The translations under genes were made by a program, and so were the position numbers. Below are positions 16,312 to 24,905 of a stretch of 28,100 nt of DNA, in pieces. The notes below the pieces were generated by a model, which was not told where the DNA came from, did not search any database, and was given only the letters and a program-made list of their open reading frames with translations. The first letter of the stretch is position 1. Every line of letters starts with the position of its first letter. The stretch comes from DATKZH01 sp964475955 (GTDB taxonomy: Bacteria > Planctomycetota > Planctomycetia > Pirellulales > Thermoguttaceae): the NCBI GenBank assembly GCA_964475955.1, contig CAYYZY010000101.1, positions 1 to 28,100 on the forward strand. Direction: 5' to 3'.

Positions 16312-18696
16312 CTAGCGCGGCTCGCCGGCCATCCGCCGCCGGTAGCGGTCGAGCGACTGCCGGATCGTGGCGGCCAGCCCGCGGTTCCCTGCGGCGGCGG
16401 CCGCCTGGAGCCCGCGCTCGGCCGTGGCCACCGCGTCGGCCACCCGGCCCGCTTCGGCGTAGGCCGCGGCCAGCGCGTAGAGCACCTGCGGGTTTTCGCC
16501 ATCGACCAGCTCGCTGGCGCGGCTGGCCAACTCGAGGGCCTCTTGGCCGTCGCGGAGCGACGCGTCCGGCGAGGTCGACCGAATCAGGGCCAGGCTGAGC
16601 AGGGCGGGGACGAAATCGGGCTCGCGGGCGAGCGCGTCGGCCATGTGGGCGGCGGCCTCGCCCGTCTTCCCCTCCCGGCCGTAGGCGGCGCCCAGGTTGA
16701 AGTGGCCGAACGGGTCGCTGGGGTTGAGGCGCACGGATTCGGCGAGATGCTTTCGGGCTTCGTCGAAGCGCCCGGCGTCGAGCAGCAGGGTGCCGAGGTG
16801 GAGATGGGCCAGGGCGAAGTTGGGCTTCTGCCGCAGCGCCTCGCGGTACGAGGCGGCGGCCTTGTCGGGCTGGTTCTGCTGCCGGAAGATCATGCCCAGG
16901 CTGCAATGGGCCTCGGGCAGGTCGGGGTCGATCTCCAGCGCCCGGTCGAAGCGCTGCTTGGCCTCCCGGAGCTTGCCTTGGTCGAGCAGGCAGGTCCCCC
17001 AGTTGGCGTGGACGACGGCGTTCTCGGGGTTGAGGTTGAGCGCCTTGCGGTACCACGCGATCGCCTTGTCGTACTCGCGCTGCTTTCGGAACTCGTCGCC
17101 GGCCCGGAGGTAGTTCGTGTCGTCGAGGAACTGCTCGCGGATGACCCGGATCGCCTCGGGCTCGACGTTGGCGAACTCCGGGATGTTGGCCGCCCGCTCG
17201 GGCTCGGTGAAGTTCGACAGCACGACCGGCGGCGTGGTTCGCCCCCGCTCGTCGATATGGGTGAGCAGGAGCTGCGTGTAGATGGAATAGGCCTTCGAGG
17301 AGAAGACGAGCCAACGCCCGTTGGGGGAAAAACTGTGCCACGAGTTCATCCGCCGGGTGTTGCAGCGGAGCCTCCGCGCCTCGCCGCCTTCGGCGGGGAT
17401 GATGTAGAGTTCGCTGTCGGGCTGAAGGAGCATGAAGCTTTCGGCCTGGCAGAAGACGATCCACTTGCCGTCGGGTGAGAACTTGGCGAAGTAGTTGCTC
17501 TTGCCGTTGTTCGAGGCCCCTTCGATCGGCTCGGCCTTGCCGCCCTCGCCGCCGTTGAACGGGATCCGGTACAGATCGAACGGGAACTTCCGCCCCCCCT
17601 CGAGGAATTCGTCGGCCTCGCGCTGCGGGACCAGCACCGTGTCGAAGTTGCGCAGGCTGGGCGGGTCGTACGCTTCGCACCGGCTGCGCGCGAAGACGAT
17701 CGTCTCGCCGTCGGGGCTCCACGTGCCGTTGGTCTGCACGTAATCGGGATCATCGGCCCCGGGCAGGGCGCGGAAGGTCTCCTCCTGGCGGTCGTAGATC
17801 GCCAAAATGCCCTTGACCAGGAAGAACAGTTGGCTGAAGGCCAGCTCGCGCCGGTACACGGCCAGGGCCCGGTCCTTGACCGTGCCCACCACGTACCGGC
17901 CGTCGGGCGAGGCCTGGCAGAGCAGGCCGAACGTCTTCTCGTTGTCTTCGCGGCGATAGTCCGACCAGGAGATGATCTTCTCGGGATCGAGCACGATCTC
18001 TTCCTCGACCGGGGCAATCGCGTACGAGCCCTTGTCGTTGCCCGAATCGACCTCCATCGCCAGCGTGCTCCCGTCGGCCGAGAAGGAGTGGCAGTTGCCG
18101 CAAACCGGCAGCTTCTCCAGCACGATCGGCGGCGGCTCCTTGCAGGAAACCTCGCCGAAACGCCAACGGATGTGCGCGGCCGGGTCCTTGACCGCCGTCA
18201 GAAACGGGAGGTTCACCTCGCGGAAGAACAACGGGGCCCCCACCTCGTCCCGCGACGTGCTGATCGTGATCGCCGCCGAGGGGGCGCCCGCCGGATCGGC
18301 CCCCGCGCGCCCGGCAACCGTCACCCTGGCGGGGCGTTCGCGGGAGCGGTCCTTGATCGTCGCCCATTGCTCGCCCGAGGGCGTCCACTCGCAGGCGCGG
18401 CTGGTGAACTCCTGGGGCGGCTGGCCGTCGTCGAAGTCGAACGTGATCCGCCAGGCGCCGACGCCCGGCCGGCCGTCTTCCCACCGAAACGTCGGCGGCG
18501 CGATCTCGGGCGGAAAGACCGCTTCGTCGGGGGGATAGAGGATCGACAGCCGGGGCGGTTCGGCGGATTCGGCTCGCGCGACGGCCGGCTCGTCCACGGG
18601 GGCGGCCGGCTTGCGGAACACGACCAGCCAGGTGCCCAGCGCAGCGACGCCCACCGCCAACGCCCCGAAAACGAGATATCCGATCAACTTGCGCAC
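16312..18696 (-). CDS. Membrane-anchored heme-propeller-TPR protein, copy B
   Basis: This 794-residue paralogue of the protein at 11485-13881 has the same order of parts: GTG start with VRKL, TM helix (about 5-27), FPPEIAPPTFRWE (61-73), heme motif CGNCH (199-203), SPDG/SPNG propeller blades, then about seven TPRs to the C-terminus. Whole segments match (IVLEKLPVCGNCHSFSADG; FCQAESFMLLQPDSEL), so the pair arose by duplication. Compared with copy A it has extra cysteines in the propeller. The GTG at 18696 is chosen because GGGGAGAA lies about 8 nt upstream and it matches the paralogue; a frame extends to 18744 without support. Family function is unknown. Heme attachment requires export and a cytochrome c maturation system. 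It diverges from the TPR protein at 19128. Confidence 0.88.
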   Translation of the reverse strand: MRKLIGYLVFGALAVGVAALGTWLVVFRKPAAPVDEPAVARAESAEPPRLSILYPPDEAVFPPEIAPPTFRWEDGRPGVGAWRITFDFDDGQPPQEFTSRACEWTPSGEQWATIKDRSRERPARVTVAGRAGADPAGAPSAAITISTSRDEVGAPLFFREVNLPFLTAVKDPAAHIRWRFGEVSCKEPPPIVLEKLPVCGNCHSFSADGSTLAMEVDSGNDKGSYAIAPVEEEIVLDPEKIISWSDYRREDNEKTFGLLCQASPDGRYVVGTVKDRALAVYRRELAFSQLFFLVKGILAIYDRQEETFRALPGADDPDYVQTNGTWSPDGETIVFARSRCEAYDPPSLRNFDTVLVPQREADEFLEGGRKFPFDLYRIPFNGGEGGKAEPIEGASNNGKSNYFAKFSPDGKWIVFCQAESFMLLQPDSELYIIPAEGGEARRLRCNTRRMNSWHSFSPNGRWLVFSSKAYSIYTQLLLTHIDERGRTTPPVVLSNFTEPERAANIPEFANVEPEAIRVIREQFLDDTNYLRAGDEFRKQREYDKAIAWYRKALNLNPENAVVHANWGTCLLDQGKLREAKQRFDRALEIDPDLPEAHCSLGMIFRQQNQPDKAAASYREALRQKPNFALAHLHLGTLLLDAGRFDEARKHLAESVRLNPSDPFGHFNLGAAYGREGKTGEAAAHMADALAREPDFVPALLSLALIRSTSPDASLRDGQEALELASRASELVDGENPQVLYALAAAYAEAGRVADAVATAERGLQAAAAAGNRGLAATIRQSLDRYRRRMAGEPR

Positions 18697-18797
18697 GAAC
18701 GCGTTCTCCCCTGGCGAAGGGCCCGCCCACGCCGCTCCTCGCAAAGCCCGAGCCGCCTGGCTACCACGAGCGCCCCCGAAAGTGCCCCGCGAACTCC

Positions 18798-18825
18798 ATT
18801 CTAGCGGGCCGAGACCTCAGACCAA
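18798..18825 (-). promoter_or_regulatory. Candidate promoter for heme-propeller-TPR copy B
   Basis: On the minus strand TTGGTC (complement of 18820-18825), 16 nt, then TAGAAT (complement of 18798-18803, five of six). The leader is about 95 nt. Confidence 0.4.
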
Positions 18826-18926
18826 CCGCCGATCCGCCGGAAAACCGCACCCACAGGCCCGTTTCCAGGATGCCCGGCCGATCGGGCGCCGCGACCCTTT
18901 ACGCCGATTCCCGCCGCGAGTACCTT

Positions 18927-18946
18927 AGACCCTTGGGGGGTCTTTT
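18927..18946 (+). terminator. Hairpin with T-tract upstream of the TPR gene
   Basis: agaccc-ttggg-gggtct, a 6-bp stem, is followed directly by TTT. It lies 180 nt before the TPR start, so it could be a leader attenuator. Confidence 0.3.
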
Positions 18947-19127
18947 CCGTTTCGGCGTGCTGCCGTCGCCCGGCGCGCGGGCGCCCGTCGCGGCCCTCTC
19001 GATTTCCTTCGCAGCGGCTTGGCCGATCCGAGCGGGGAGTCCGCCTTCTTGCGGGTCCTTGCAAGTCTGGCGGGGACGCTCCGGATCGGCTTCCCCGGCG
19101 TGCCGAGGCATTTGCCCAGGGGGGGTA

Positions 19128-20540
19128 ATGACAGGGGCCAACCGGCATCGATCGAACGCCGAGCACGGCGCGGCGGCAACGGCTCCGTCGTCCTCCAGAC
19201 GGCGGGGGCCGAGGGCGGCGCCGGCCGTGATCCTCCTGGCGCTGCTCATCGCAGGCGCCGGACTTCTCGGTTGGCACACCTTGCGCCGGGCCGACCGACG
19301 GCCGCAGGTCGACTCCCCGGCGTTCGTCCCCGAAGGGCCGCGGCCCGACTCCGGCCAGCCGCCGCCGACGTCCCCCGGGCCGGCCGACAAGCCGACGGCG
19401 CCCGAGCCGCTTCCCGTAACGCCCGATCTCCCCCCGCCGGCCACGGCCGAGGAACTGGTCGGAGAGGTCACCGCGGCGATCGACGATTTCGTGCAGTCGC
19501 GCCCCGACGACCCGGATGCACTCGAAATCCAGGCTCGGGTGCACTACTACCTGGGCGACTCGCCCGCGGCCGTCGCCTGCTGGAATCGCTGCCTCGAACT
19601 CCAGCCCGGTTACGCCTACGCGCACCACGGGCTGGGGCTGGTGGCCGCGAAGAAGGCCGACTACGAGGAGGCGGTGGCCCGGCACCGCAAGGCGTGGGAG
19701 TTGGCGCCCGGGATCGCCGATATCGCCGTCGCGCTGGCCGATGCCCTGATGAAACAGAACGAGCCCGACGAAGCCGTCGAGGTCCTCACCAGGCACCTTG
19801 AGGTCGGCTCCCCCTCGGCCTCGGCCTGGTTGGTCCTGGGCGAGGCCTACCTCCACGTGGAGCAGTTCCAAAAGGCGCACGACGCCTACCGCAAGGCCCT
19901 GGCGATTCAGGCCGAACTCCCCCGCGCCCAATTCGGGCTGGCCACGTCGCTGGCACGTTTGGGCCGGCGCGAAGCGGCGCGCCGGGCGATGGAGCGGCAC
20001 AAGGAACTGGCGGCCCAGAAGGTCGAGTTCCGCACGAACCTGCGGAGCCGCTTCGACGACCTCGCGGCGATGCGCGTCGACCTGGCCGGGAATCTCACCA
20101 ATGCCGGACGCGTGTGCCTCGCCCGGGGCGACCTGGTGCAAGCCGAGAGGCTGTGCCGCCGGGCCGCCACGCTCGACCCCAAGAACCCCGAGTGCCGCAT
20201 GATGCTGGCCTCGCTCTACCAGCAGGGCCGCCGCGGCGACGAGGCCGTGCGCATGTGCCGCCAACTGGTCGAAATCGAGCCGGAAAACGCGGCGTATCGC
20301 CTCAACCTCGGCATGTTGTACGGCTCCCTGGGCCGGTTCGAAGAGGCCGAAGAGGCCCTCCGCCAAGCCATTCGCCTGGCACCGCAGGCGCCTCAGGCAC
20401 GCGCCGCCCTCGCCCGACTCTACCTGCGCAGCCAGCGCAAACTCGACGAGGCGACGCGCCTCGCCGAAAAGGCGGTCGAGCTGGCGCCGGAGAATCCCAA
20501 GTACCGACGGACGCTCGACCGGCTCAAGCAGGCGCCGTGA
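19128..20540 (+). CDS. Membrane-anchored TPR protein
   Basis: This 470-residue protein has a short basic N-terminus, one TM helix (about residues 31-52, VILLALLIAGAGLLGW), a Pro-rich linker (60-110) and then TPR repeats to the end. Examples are YAYAHHGLGLVAAKKADYEE and the last units before LDRLKQAP. TPRs mediate protein contacts; the topology places them outside the cytoplasm. A mid-protein stretch of about 40 residues (near REAARRAMERHKEL) breaks the repeat rhythm. The start at 19128 follows a G-rich Shine-Dalgarno-like stretch (19119-19125). The next gene, a CRTAC1-type protein, begins 4 nt after the stop, so the two are almost certainly one transcript. TPR plus CRTAC1 is a recurring planctomycete pairing without a defined function. 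Confidence 0.88.
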   Translation: MTGANRHRSNAEHGAAATAPSSSRRRGPRAAPAVILLALLIAGAGLLGWHTLRRADRRPQVDSPAFVPEGPRPDSGQPPPTSPGPADKPTAPEPLPVTPDLPPPATAEELVGEVTAAIDDFVQSRPDDPDALEIQARVHYYLGDSPAAVACWNRCLELQPGYAYAHHGLGLVAAKKADYEEAVARHRKAWELAPGIADIAVALADALMKQNEPDEAVEVLTRHLEVGSPSASAWLVLGEAYLHVEQFQKAHDAYRKALAIQAELPRAQFGLATSLARLGRREAARRAMERHKELAAQKVEFRTNLRSRFDDLAAMRVDLAGNLTNAGRVCLARGDLVQAERLCRRAATLDPKNPECRMMLASLYQQGRRGDEAVRMCRQLVEIEPENAAYRLNLGMLYGSLGRFEEAEEALRQAIRLAPQAPQARAALARLYLRSQRKLDEATRLAEKAVELAPENPKYRRTLDRLKQAP

Positions 20541-20544
20541 ATCG

Positions 20545-22236
20545 ATGATCCCAAGACGCCGCCATTCCGTTCCGATGCCCCGGTGTTCGATCGCGCCGCT
20601 CGCCCTGGTCTGGCTGGCCGCCGCCTGGACGCACGCCCAGGGCCCGATCGTGCTCCGCGACGTGACCCGAGAGACCGGCATCGACTTCGTCCACACCGAC
20701 GGCAGCAGCGGCCGGCGGTACATCTGCGAGAACATGACCTCCGGGCTGGCCCTGTTCGACTACAACGGCGACGGGCGGATCGACGTCTACCTGCCCAACG
20801 GCGCGCCGCTGCCGGGCAGCCGGGTCGACGAGTTGCCCCGCAATCGGCTCTACCGCAACGACGGGGCGTGGAGATTCACCGACGTCACCGGCGAGGCCGG
20901 CGTCGGGCACACGGGGTACGGCTTGGGCGCCGCGGCGGCCGACTACGACAACGACGGCGACCAGGACCTGGCCGTCAGCAATTTCGGCCCCAACGTGCTC
21001 TACCGGAACAACGGCGACGGTACGTTCACCAACGTGACCCAAGCGGCCGGCGTGGCCGGCGGCGACCGGTTCGGGGCGGGCGTCGCCTTTCTCGACGCCG
21101 ACGGCGACGGCCACCTCGACCTCTACGCCGCCAACTACATCGTCTTCACCTGCGACCTCCACGTCCCCCATAGCATCATGGGCGTGCCAAGCTACCGGGC
21201 GCCCCAAGACTACCAGCCTCATCCCGATACCCTCTATCGCAACAACGGCGACGGCTCCTTCACCGACGTGAGTGCCCCGTCGGGCGTGGCCGACCAGGCG
21301 GGAACCAGCATGGGCATGGTCTGCCTCGACTACGACGACGACGCCGACACCGACGTCTTCCTCTGCAACGACGTCATGGGCAACTTCCTCTTCGAGAACG
21401 ACGGCACCGGCCGGTTCGAAGAAATCGGCCTCATCGCCGGCGTGGCCTACAACGCCGCCGGCACCTGGCTGGGGAGCATGGGCGTCGACGCCGGCGACTA
21501 CGACAACGACGGCCGGCTCGACCTCTTCATGACCGACTACCAGGGCGAGATGCCCGTGCTCTACCGGAACTCGGGCGAGGGCTACTTCGACGACGTCACC
21601 CTCAAGGCACGGGCCGGAATCAACGCCTTCCCGCACGTCAACTGGGGAACCGGCTTCGCCGACTTCGACAACGACGGCCACCGCGACCTGTTCATCGCCT
21701 GCGGCCACCTCCAGGACAACATCGAGCTGCGCGACGACACGACCGCGTACCGGGTGCGAAACATGGTGCTGCGCAACGCGGGCGACGGCCGGTTCGTCGA
21801 CGTCTCCGACGCCTGCGGCGACGGCCTGCTGCCCGAGCTCTCCAGCCGCGGCGCCGGCTTCGCCGACCTGGACGGCGACGGCGACCTCGACGTCGTCGTC
21901 CTCAACTCCCGCGCCCCGCCCACCCTCCTCCGCAACGATTCGGCCAACGATCACCATTGGCTCCAGGTCCGCTTGCGCGGCACCGCCACCAACCGCGACG
22001 GCGTCGGCGCGCGCGTCGAAGTGGTGGCCGGCGACCTGGTGCTGGTCGACGAGGTCCACGCCGGGCGCGGCTACCAGAGCCACTACGGCACGCGGCTCCA
22101 CTTCGGCCTGGGCCGCCGCCGGCGCGTCGACCGGGTCGAAGTCCGCTGGATCGGGGGCGGCGTCGACGTCTACCCCGACGTGGGCATCGACCGCCCCGTC
22201 CTGCTCACCGAAGGCGAAGGCACCCCCACCGAGTGA
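20545..22236 (+). CDS. Exported CRTAC1-type FG-GAP/UnbV (ASPIC) protein
   Basis: This 563-residue protein has a signal peptide (IAPLALVWLAAAWTHAQG) followed by seven FG-GAP/VCBS-type repeats. Each carries a Dx[DN]xDGxxD calcium-binding loop, for example DYNGDGRIDVY, DYDNDGDQDL, DADGDGHLDLY, DYDNDGRLDLF and DLDGDGDLDVV; one loop (DYDDDADTDVF) lacks the glycine. The C-terminal ~90 residues form the UnbV/ASPIC domain (NRDGVGARVEV, GRGYQSHYGTRLHFGLG). These proteins form integrin-alpha-like propellers and are thought to act at the cell surface in adhesion or binding; biochemical roles in bacteria are unclear. An alternative start at 20575 (MPRCS) leaves a neat signal peptide and cannot be excluded. 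It is translationally close (4 nt) to the TPR gene. Confidence 0.93.
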   Translation: MIPRRRHSVPMPRCSIAPLALVWLAAAWTHAQGPIVLRDVTRETGIDFVHTDGSSGRRYICENMTSGLALFDYNGDGRIDVYLPNGAPLPGSRVDELPRNRLYRNDGAWRFTDVTGEAGVGHTGYGLGAAAADYDNDGDQDLAVSNFGPNVLYRNNGDGTFTNVTQAAGVAGGDRFGAGVAFLDADGDGHLDLYAANYIVFTCDLHVPHSIMGVPSYRAPQDYQPHPDTLYRNNGDGSFTDVSAPSGVADQAGTSMGMVCLDYDDDADTDVFLCNDVMGNFLFENDGTGRFEEIGLIAGVAYNAAGTWLGSMGVDAGDYDNDGRLDLFMTDYQGEMPVLYRNSGEGYFDDVTLKARAGINAFPHVNWGTGFADFDNDGHRDLFIACGHLQDNIELRDDTTAYRVRNMVLRNAGDGRFVDVSDACGDGLLPELSSRGAGFADLDGDGDLDVVVLNSRAPPTLLRNDSANDHHWLQVRLRGTATNRDGVGARVEVVAGDLVLVDEVHAGRGYQSHYGTRLHFGLGRRRRVDRVEVRWIGGGVDVYPDVGIDRPVLLTEGEGTPTE

Positions 22237-22310
22237 TGGGCGATTCGCCCTGCACGCGCGGCATCCACCAACCTGCGCAACGTGCTCCACGACTCCGTTC
22301 GACAGACCGC

Positions 22311-22359
22311 CGTGGGGCACGTTTCCAACGTGCCCGGCACGATGCCGTCGTGCCCCACG
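22311..22359. repeat. REP-like nested palindrome between convergent genes
   Basis: Outer arms cgtggggcac (22311-22320) and gtgccccacg (22350-22359) are perfect complements. Inside sit gggcacgtt-tcc-aacgtgccc (22315-22335) and ggcacga-tgccg-tcgtgcc (22336-22354). The element lies in the 150-nt gap between the stops of two convergent genes and may serve as a two-way terminator or RNA-end stabiliser. Confidence 0.8.
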
Positions 22360-22388
22360 AACTCCCGACCCCCTCGTTTCTTCCTCGT

Positions 22389-24905
22389 TCATTCAACCCA
22401 AACCGGGCTGGAAACGGCCTCCTCGCCGTTCGCCTGGACCGCGCGAACGTAGTAGTAACACGGCCCCTTTGAGGGGAAGGCGTCGTCCCGCCATTTGAGC
22501 GACACGTCCGTCGCCTGCGGCTGCCGGGCGAACACGACCTGGCCGTTCCGCTTGATCTCCACCCGGGTGACGGGTGCGGTGCCCACGATCTTGACGGAGA
22601 GCCCCGGCGGCGCGTCGGTTCGGTACTCCGAGCCCATGGGATGGCCGTCGCACCGGAAATCGAGGACGATCCGGTCGCCGCTGGTGGCGTAGCACCGGCG
22701 GTTTCGCAGGGCCGCGAAGATCGCCTCGCGCGTGTGCTCCTCGGCGTAGACGGCCGTTACGCCCATGCCGATCTCCTGCTCGCCCCACGCGTACGTGGGC
22801 CGAAGGTACCCGTAGCCCGGGTTGCCGTAGTGGCCGTCGCCCGAGGCGATGATCCCCAGCCGGTGGCCCTTGGCCAGGAAGCCCTTCGCCCAGTCTTCGC
22901 TGCGCTGGTGCTCGCTGAAGATCTCGATCAGGCGCTGCACCTTGGGCTTGTGGAACCGGGGGTTGCCGTGGCGCCCTCCCCAGTGCGGGATGCAGAGGGC
23001 CGTGTGGTCGTCGAGCTGTGCTTCGAGCTTGGCGAACAGCCCGTCGACGTGCGGCACCTTCGGCTCGGGGCCGTGGTCCATCTGGAGGTTGCCGGGGTGG
23101 TAGTAATTGTCGGAGCGGTAGATCGGCGGATCGTCGCCGAGGAAGTAGACGTTGTGATCCCCGCCCACGTTCGTGTTGCCGCTCCACTCGTAGGCGTTGA
23201 AGGTGACGAAGCGCCCCGGCCGATTGAGGCGATTGGTGACCGCCTTGGAGTGCGCCCACATTTCGTCGAGCACCTCGAAGGCGTGGTCGCTGACGGCGCA
23301 GAAGTCGAGGCCAGCGACCCGTTCGGCGAAGTCGTAGTACTCCTCGACGGTGCCGCGCCCGTCGGACTGGAGCGTGTGGCCGTGCAGATCGCCCCAAAGA
23401 AGCAGCCGCTCTGGACGCGACGCGGCCACCTGCACCGGGTTGCCCGTGCCGTGCATCGCGCCGTCGCCGACCGCCATGGTATGATTGCCGGCGCCGGCGA
23501 AGACCACGTCGTCGAACCGGTGCACGCCGCGGTCGGCCTCGGCGAACGTGTAGGCGGCCGGCAGCTTCGCATCGGGGTCGGTCGATTTCAGGCGAATCGT
23601 GCCGCGGTAGCGCGGGGCCGGGTTCCCGTAGCGGTCCTCGGCCCGGACGAGGCACCAGGTCGGCTCGCCGGCCACCGCGTCGGACGGCATCACCAGCGAC
23701 AGCCGGTGGGGCTCGGCCGCCACGATCTCCACGGCGGGGCTTCGGGCGATCGGGAGGTAATCGCCCTCGCCCGGCGCGTCGACGTAGACTTTGAACACGA
23801 ATCGCCGCTCGTCGAACGGCTGCACGCGCATGCCGGGCGAGCCGCCGGAGCGGTCGCCGTAGGTGAGGCGGATCGTCTCGCCCGGGGCAAGCCCTCGCTC
23901 GGGCACGATCACCTCGACCATGTTGTGCCAGGCGAAGTACTCGAGGAAGAAGCGACGGCGGAAGTCGACGGCCACCTTCACCGGCGCGCCGTTGGAGGTC
24001 TTCACCGTCAGGTAACCGGCCTCCCGGGGATCGGTGGTCTGCGGTTGGCTCCACTGCGAGAGGTGGCGCATGCCGATGCGGATTCCCCCGCCCGGTTGAA
24101 TGCCGGCCTTACCCGCCGTGTAGATGAGCGTCCACGTCTGATGGGAGAGCACCTCGGCCGACTTGGGGCCCTCCAGTTCGGCCGAACCGATGCCGAGCTT
24201 CCGGCCGGCGGCCACGGCCTCTTCTTCGTAGTGGTTGGGCACCACGAACTGCGGCTCCGCCGCCGGTCGGCCGGCCGGGGCGGCCGCGTCGGCCTCCGCC
24301 TCGTCGGCCGGCTTCTCTTTCGGGCGGCTGCCGTTGCCGTCATCACCCCCACCGTCGCCGTCGCCGTCCTCTTCCGTCTGCTCGATCTTGTGCGTGCCGT
24401 GGCAGTCGGTGCAGATGGGGCGATGGTCGGTCAGTTCGCGTTCGACGAATCGGGCGACGACCTCGGCGCCGGGGGCGTCGTGATCGCCGTGGCACTCCCG
24501 GCACGAGCCGTCGACCTCGTCCCGCTCGAAGGTGACGTCGGGCGGCGTCGCGCCGATGTTCTCATCGTTGGCGTGGGCGGCGCTCAGACCGTGGCAGTCG
24601 ATGCACGTGATCTTCTCGGGCAGGTGCCCCCGGCTCAGCTCTTCCCGGATGAACGTCATGTGGCACACGTAACACGCCGCGTTGACGCTCATCGGGTCGA
24701 TCGTCGCCGAATCGTCGGCTTCCTCCGCCTTGTCGGCCATGCCGGCCGTTTCGGACGCCTCGGCGCCGGCTGACGACGCGGCTGCCTGCGGCTCGGCCGC
24801 AAGCGGCGCCGGCCCCCGGCAGCAGAAGAGCACGGCGAGCAGGCCCAGCGCCGTGGCCGCGGCCGCCGCGACGCGCCTCAAACGACTTCCCACATGCGCA
24901 GCCAT
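22389..24905 (-). CDS. Exported tetraheme cytochrome fused to a PHP/DUF3604-like hydrolase domain
   Basis: This 838-residue protein has a signal peptide (about residues 1-37) and four c-type heme motifs: CYVCH (78-82), CIDCH (101-105), CRECH (135-139) and CTDCH (165-169). Extra histidines nearby suit bis-His ligation. A very acidic Gly/Asp linker (176-215) leads to a beta-rich region. From about 500 a PHP-type metallohydrolase begins with GDLHGHTLQSDG (505-516), then AVSDHA (537-542); later come IPHWGGRHGN and GDGHYGNPGYG, as in DUF3604 proteins. These motifs bind metal ions for hydrolysis of an unknown substrate. A short beta domain ends the protein. The ATG at 24905 lies inside the preceding gene (28-nt overlap), indicating translational coupling. 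The heme-hydrolase fusion is unusual to me. Confidence 0.9.
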   Translation of the reverse strand: MAAHVGSRLRRVAAAAATALGLLAVLFCCRGPAPLAAEPQAAASSAGAEASETAGMADKAEEADDSATIDPMSVNAACYVCHMTFIREELSRGHLPEKITCIDCHGLSAAHANDENIGATPPDVTFERDEVDGSCRECHGDHDAPGAEVVARFVERELTDHRPICTDCHGTHKIEQTEEDGDGDGGGDDGNGSRPKEKPADEAEADAAAPAGRPAAEPQFVVPNHYEEEAVAAGRKLGIGSAELEGPKSAEVLSHQTWTLIYTAGKAGIQPGGGIRIGMRHLSQWSQPQTTDPREAGYLTVKTSNGAPVKVAVDFRRRFFLEYFAWHNMVEVIVPERGLAPGETIRLTYGDRSGGSPGMRVQPFDERRFVFKVYVDAPGEGDYLPIARSPAVEIVAAEPHRLSLVMPSDAVAGEPTWCLVRAEDRYGNPAPRYRGTIRLKSTDPDAKLPAAYTFAEADRGVHRFDDVVFAGAGNHTMAVGDGAMHGTGNPVQVAASRPERLLLWGDLHGHTLQSDGRGTVEEYYDFAERVAGLDFCAVSDHAFEVLDEMWAHSKAVTNRLNRPGRFVTFNAYEWSGNTNVGGDHNVYFLGDDPPIYRSDNYYHPGNLQMDHGPEPKVPHVDGLFAKLEAQLDDHTALCIPHWGGRHGNPRFHKPKVQRLIEIFSEHQRSEDWAKGFLAKGHRLGIIASGDGHYGNPGYGYLRPTYAWGEQEIGMGVTAVYAEEHTREAIFAALRNRRCYATSGDRIVLDFRCDGHPMGSEYRTDAPPGLSVKIVGTAPVTRVEIKRNGQVVFARQPQATDVSLKWRDDAFPSKGPCYYYVRAVQANGEEAVSSPVWVE

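Larger units (their letters stand above)
18697..19127. other. Divergent region between heme-TPR and TPR genes
   Basis: These 431 nt hold a candidate left-facing promoter (18798-18825) and a right-facing hairpin with a T-tract (18927-18946). The frame of the right-hand gene stays open upstream to 18870, but that part lacks a ribosome-binding site and shows no recognisable protein features. Confidence 0.45.

Noticed and set aside
18801..20735. 644-residue minus-strand open frame opposite the TPR gene
   Set aside because: The opposite strand encodes recognisable TPRs with good codon bias; this frame has no domain and is a shadow.
22641..24773. 710-residue plus-strand open frame opposite the tetraheme gene
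   Set aside because: It is Val/Ala/Gly/Arg-rich, without motifs, and mirrors the heme-PHP gene.
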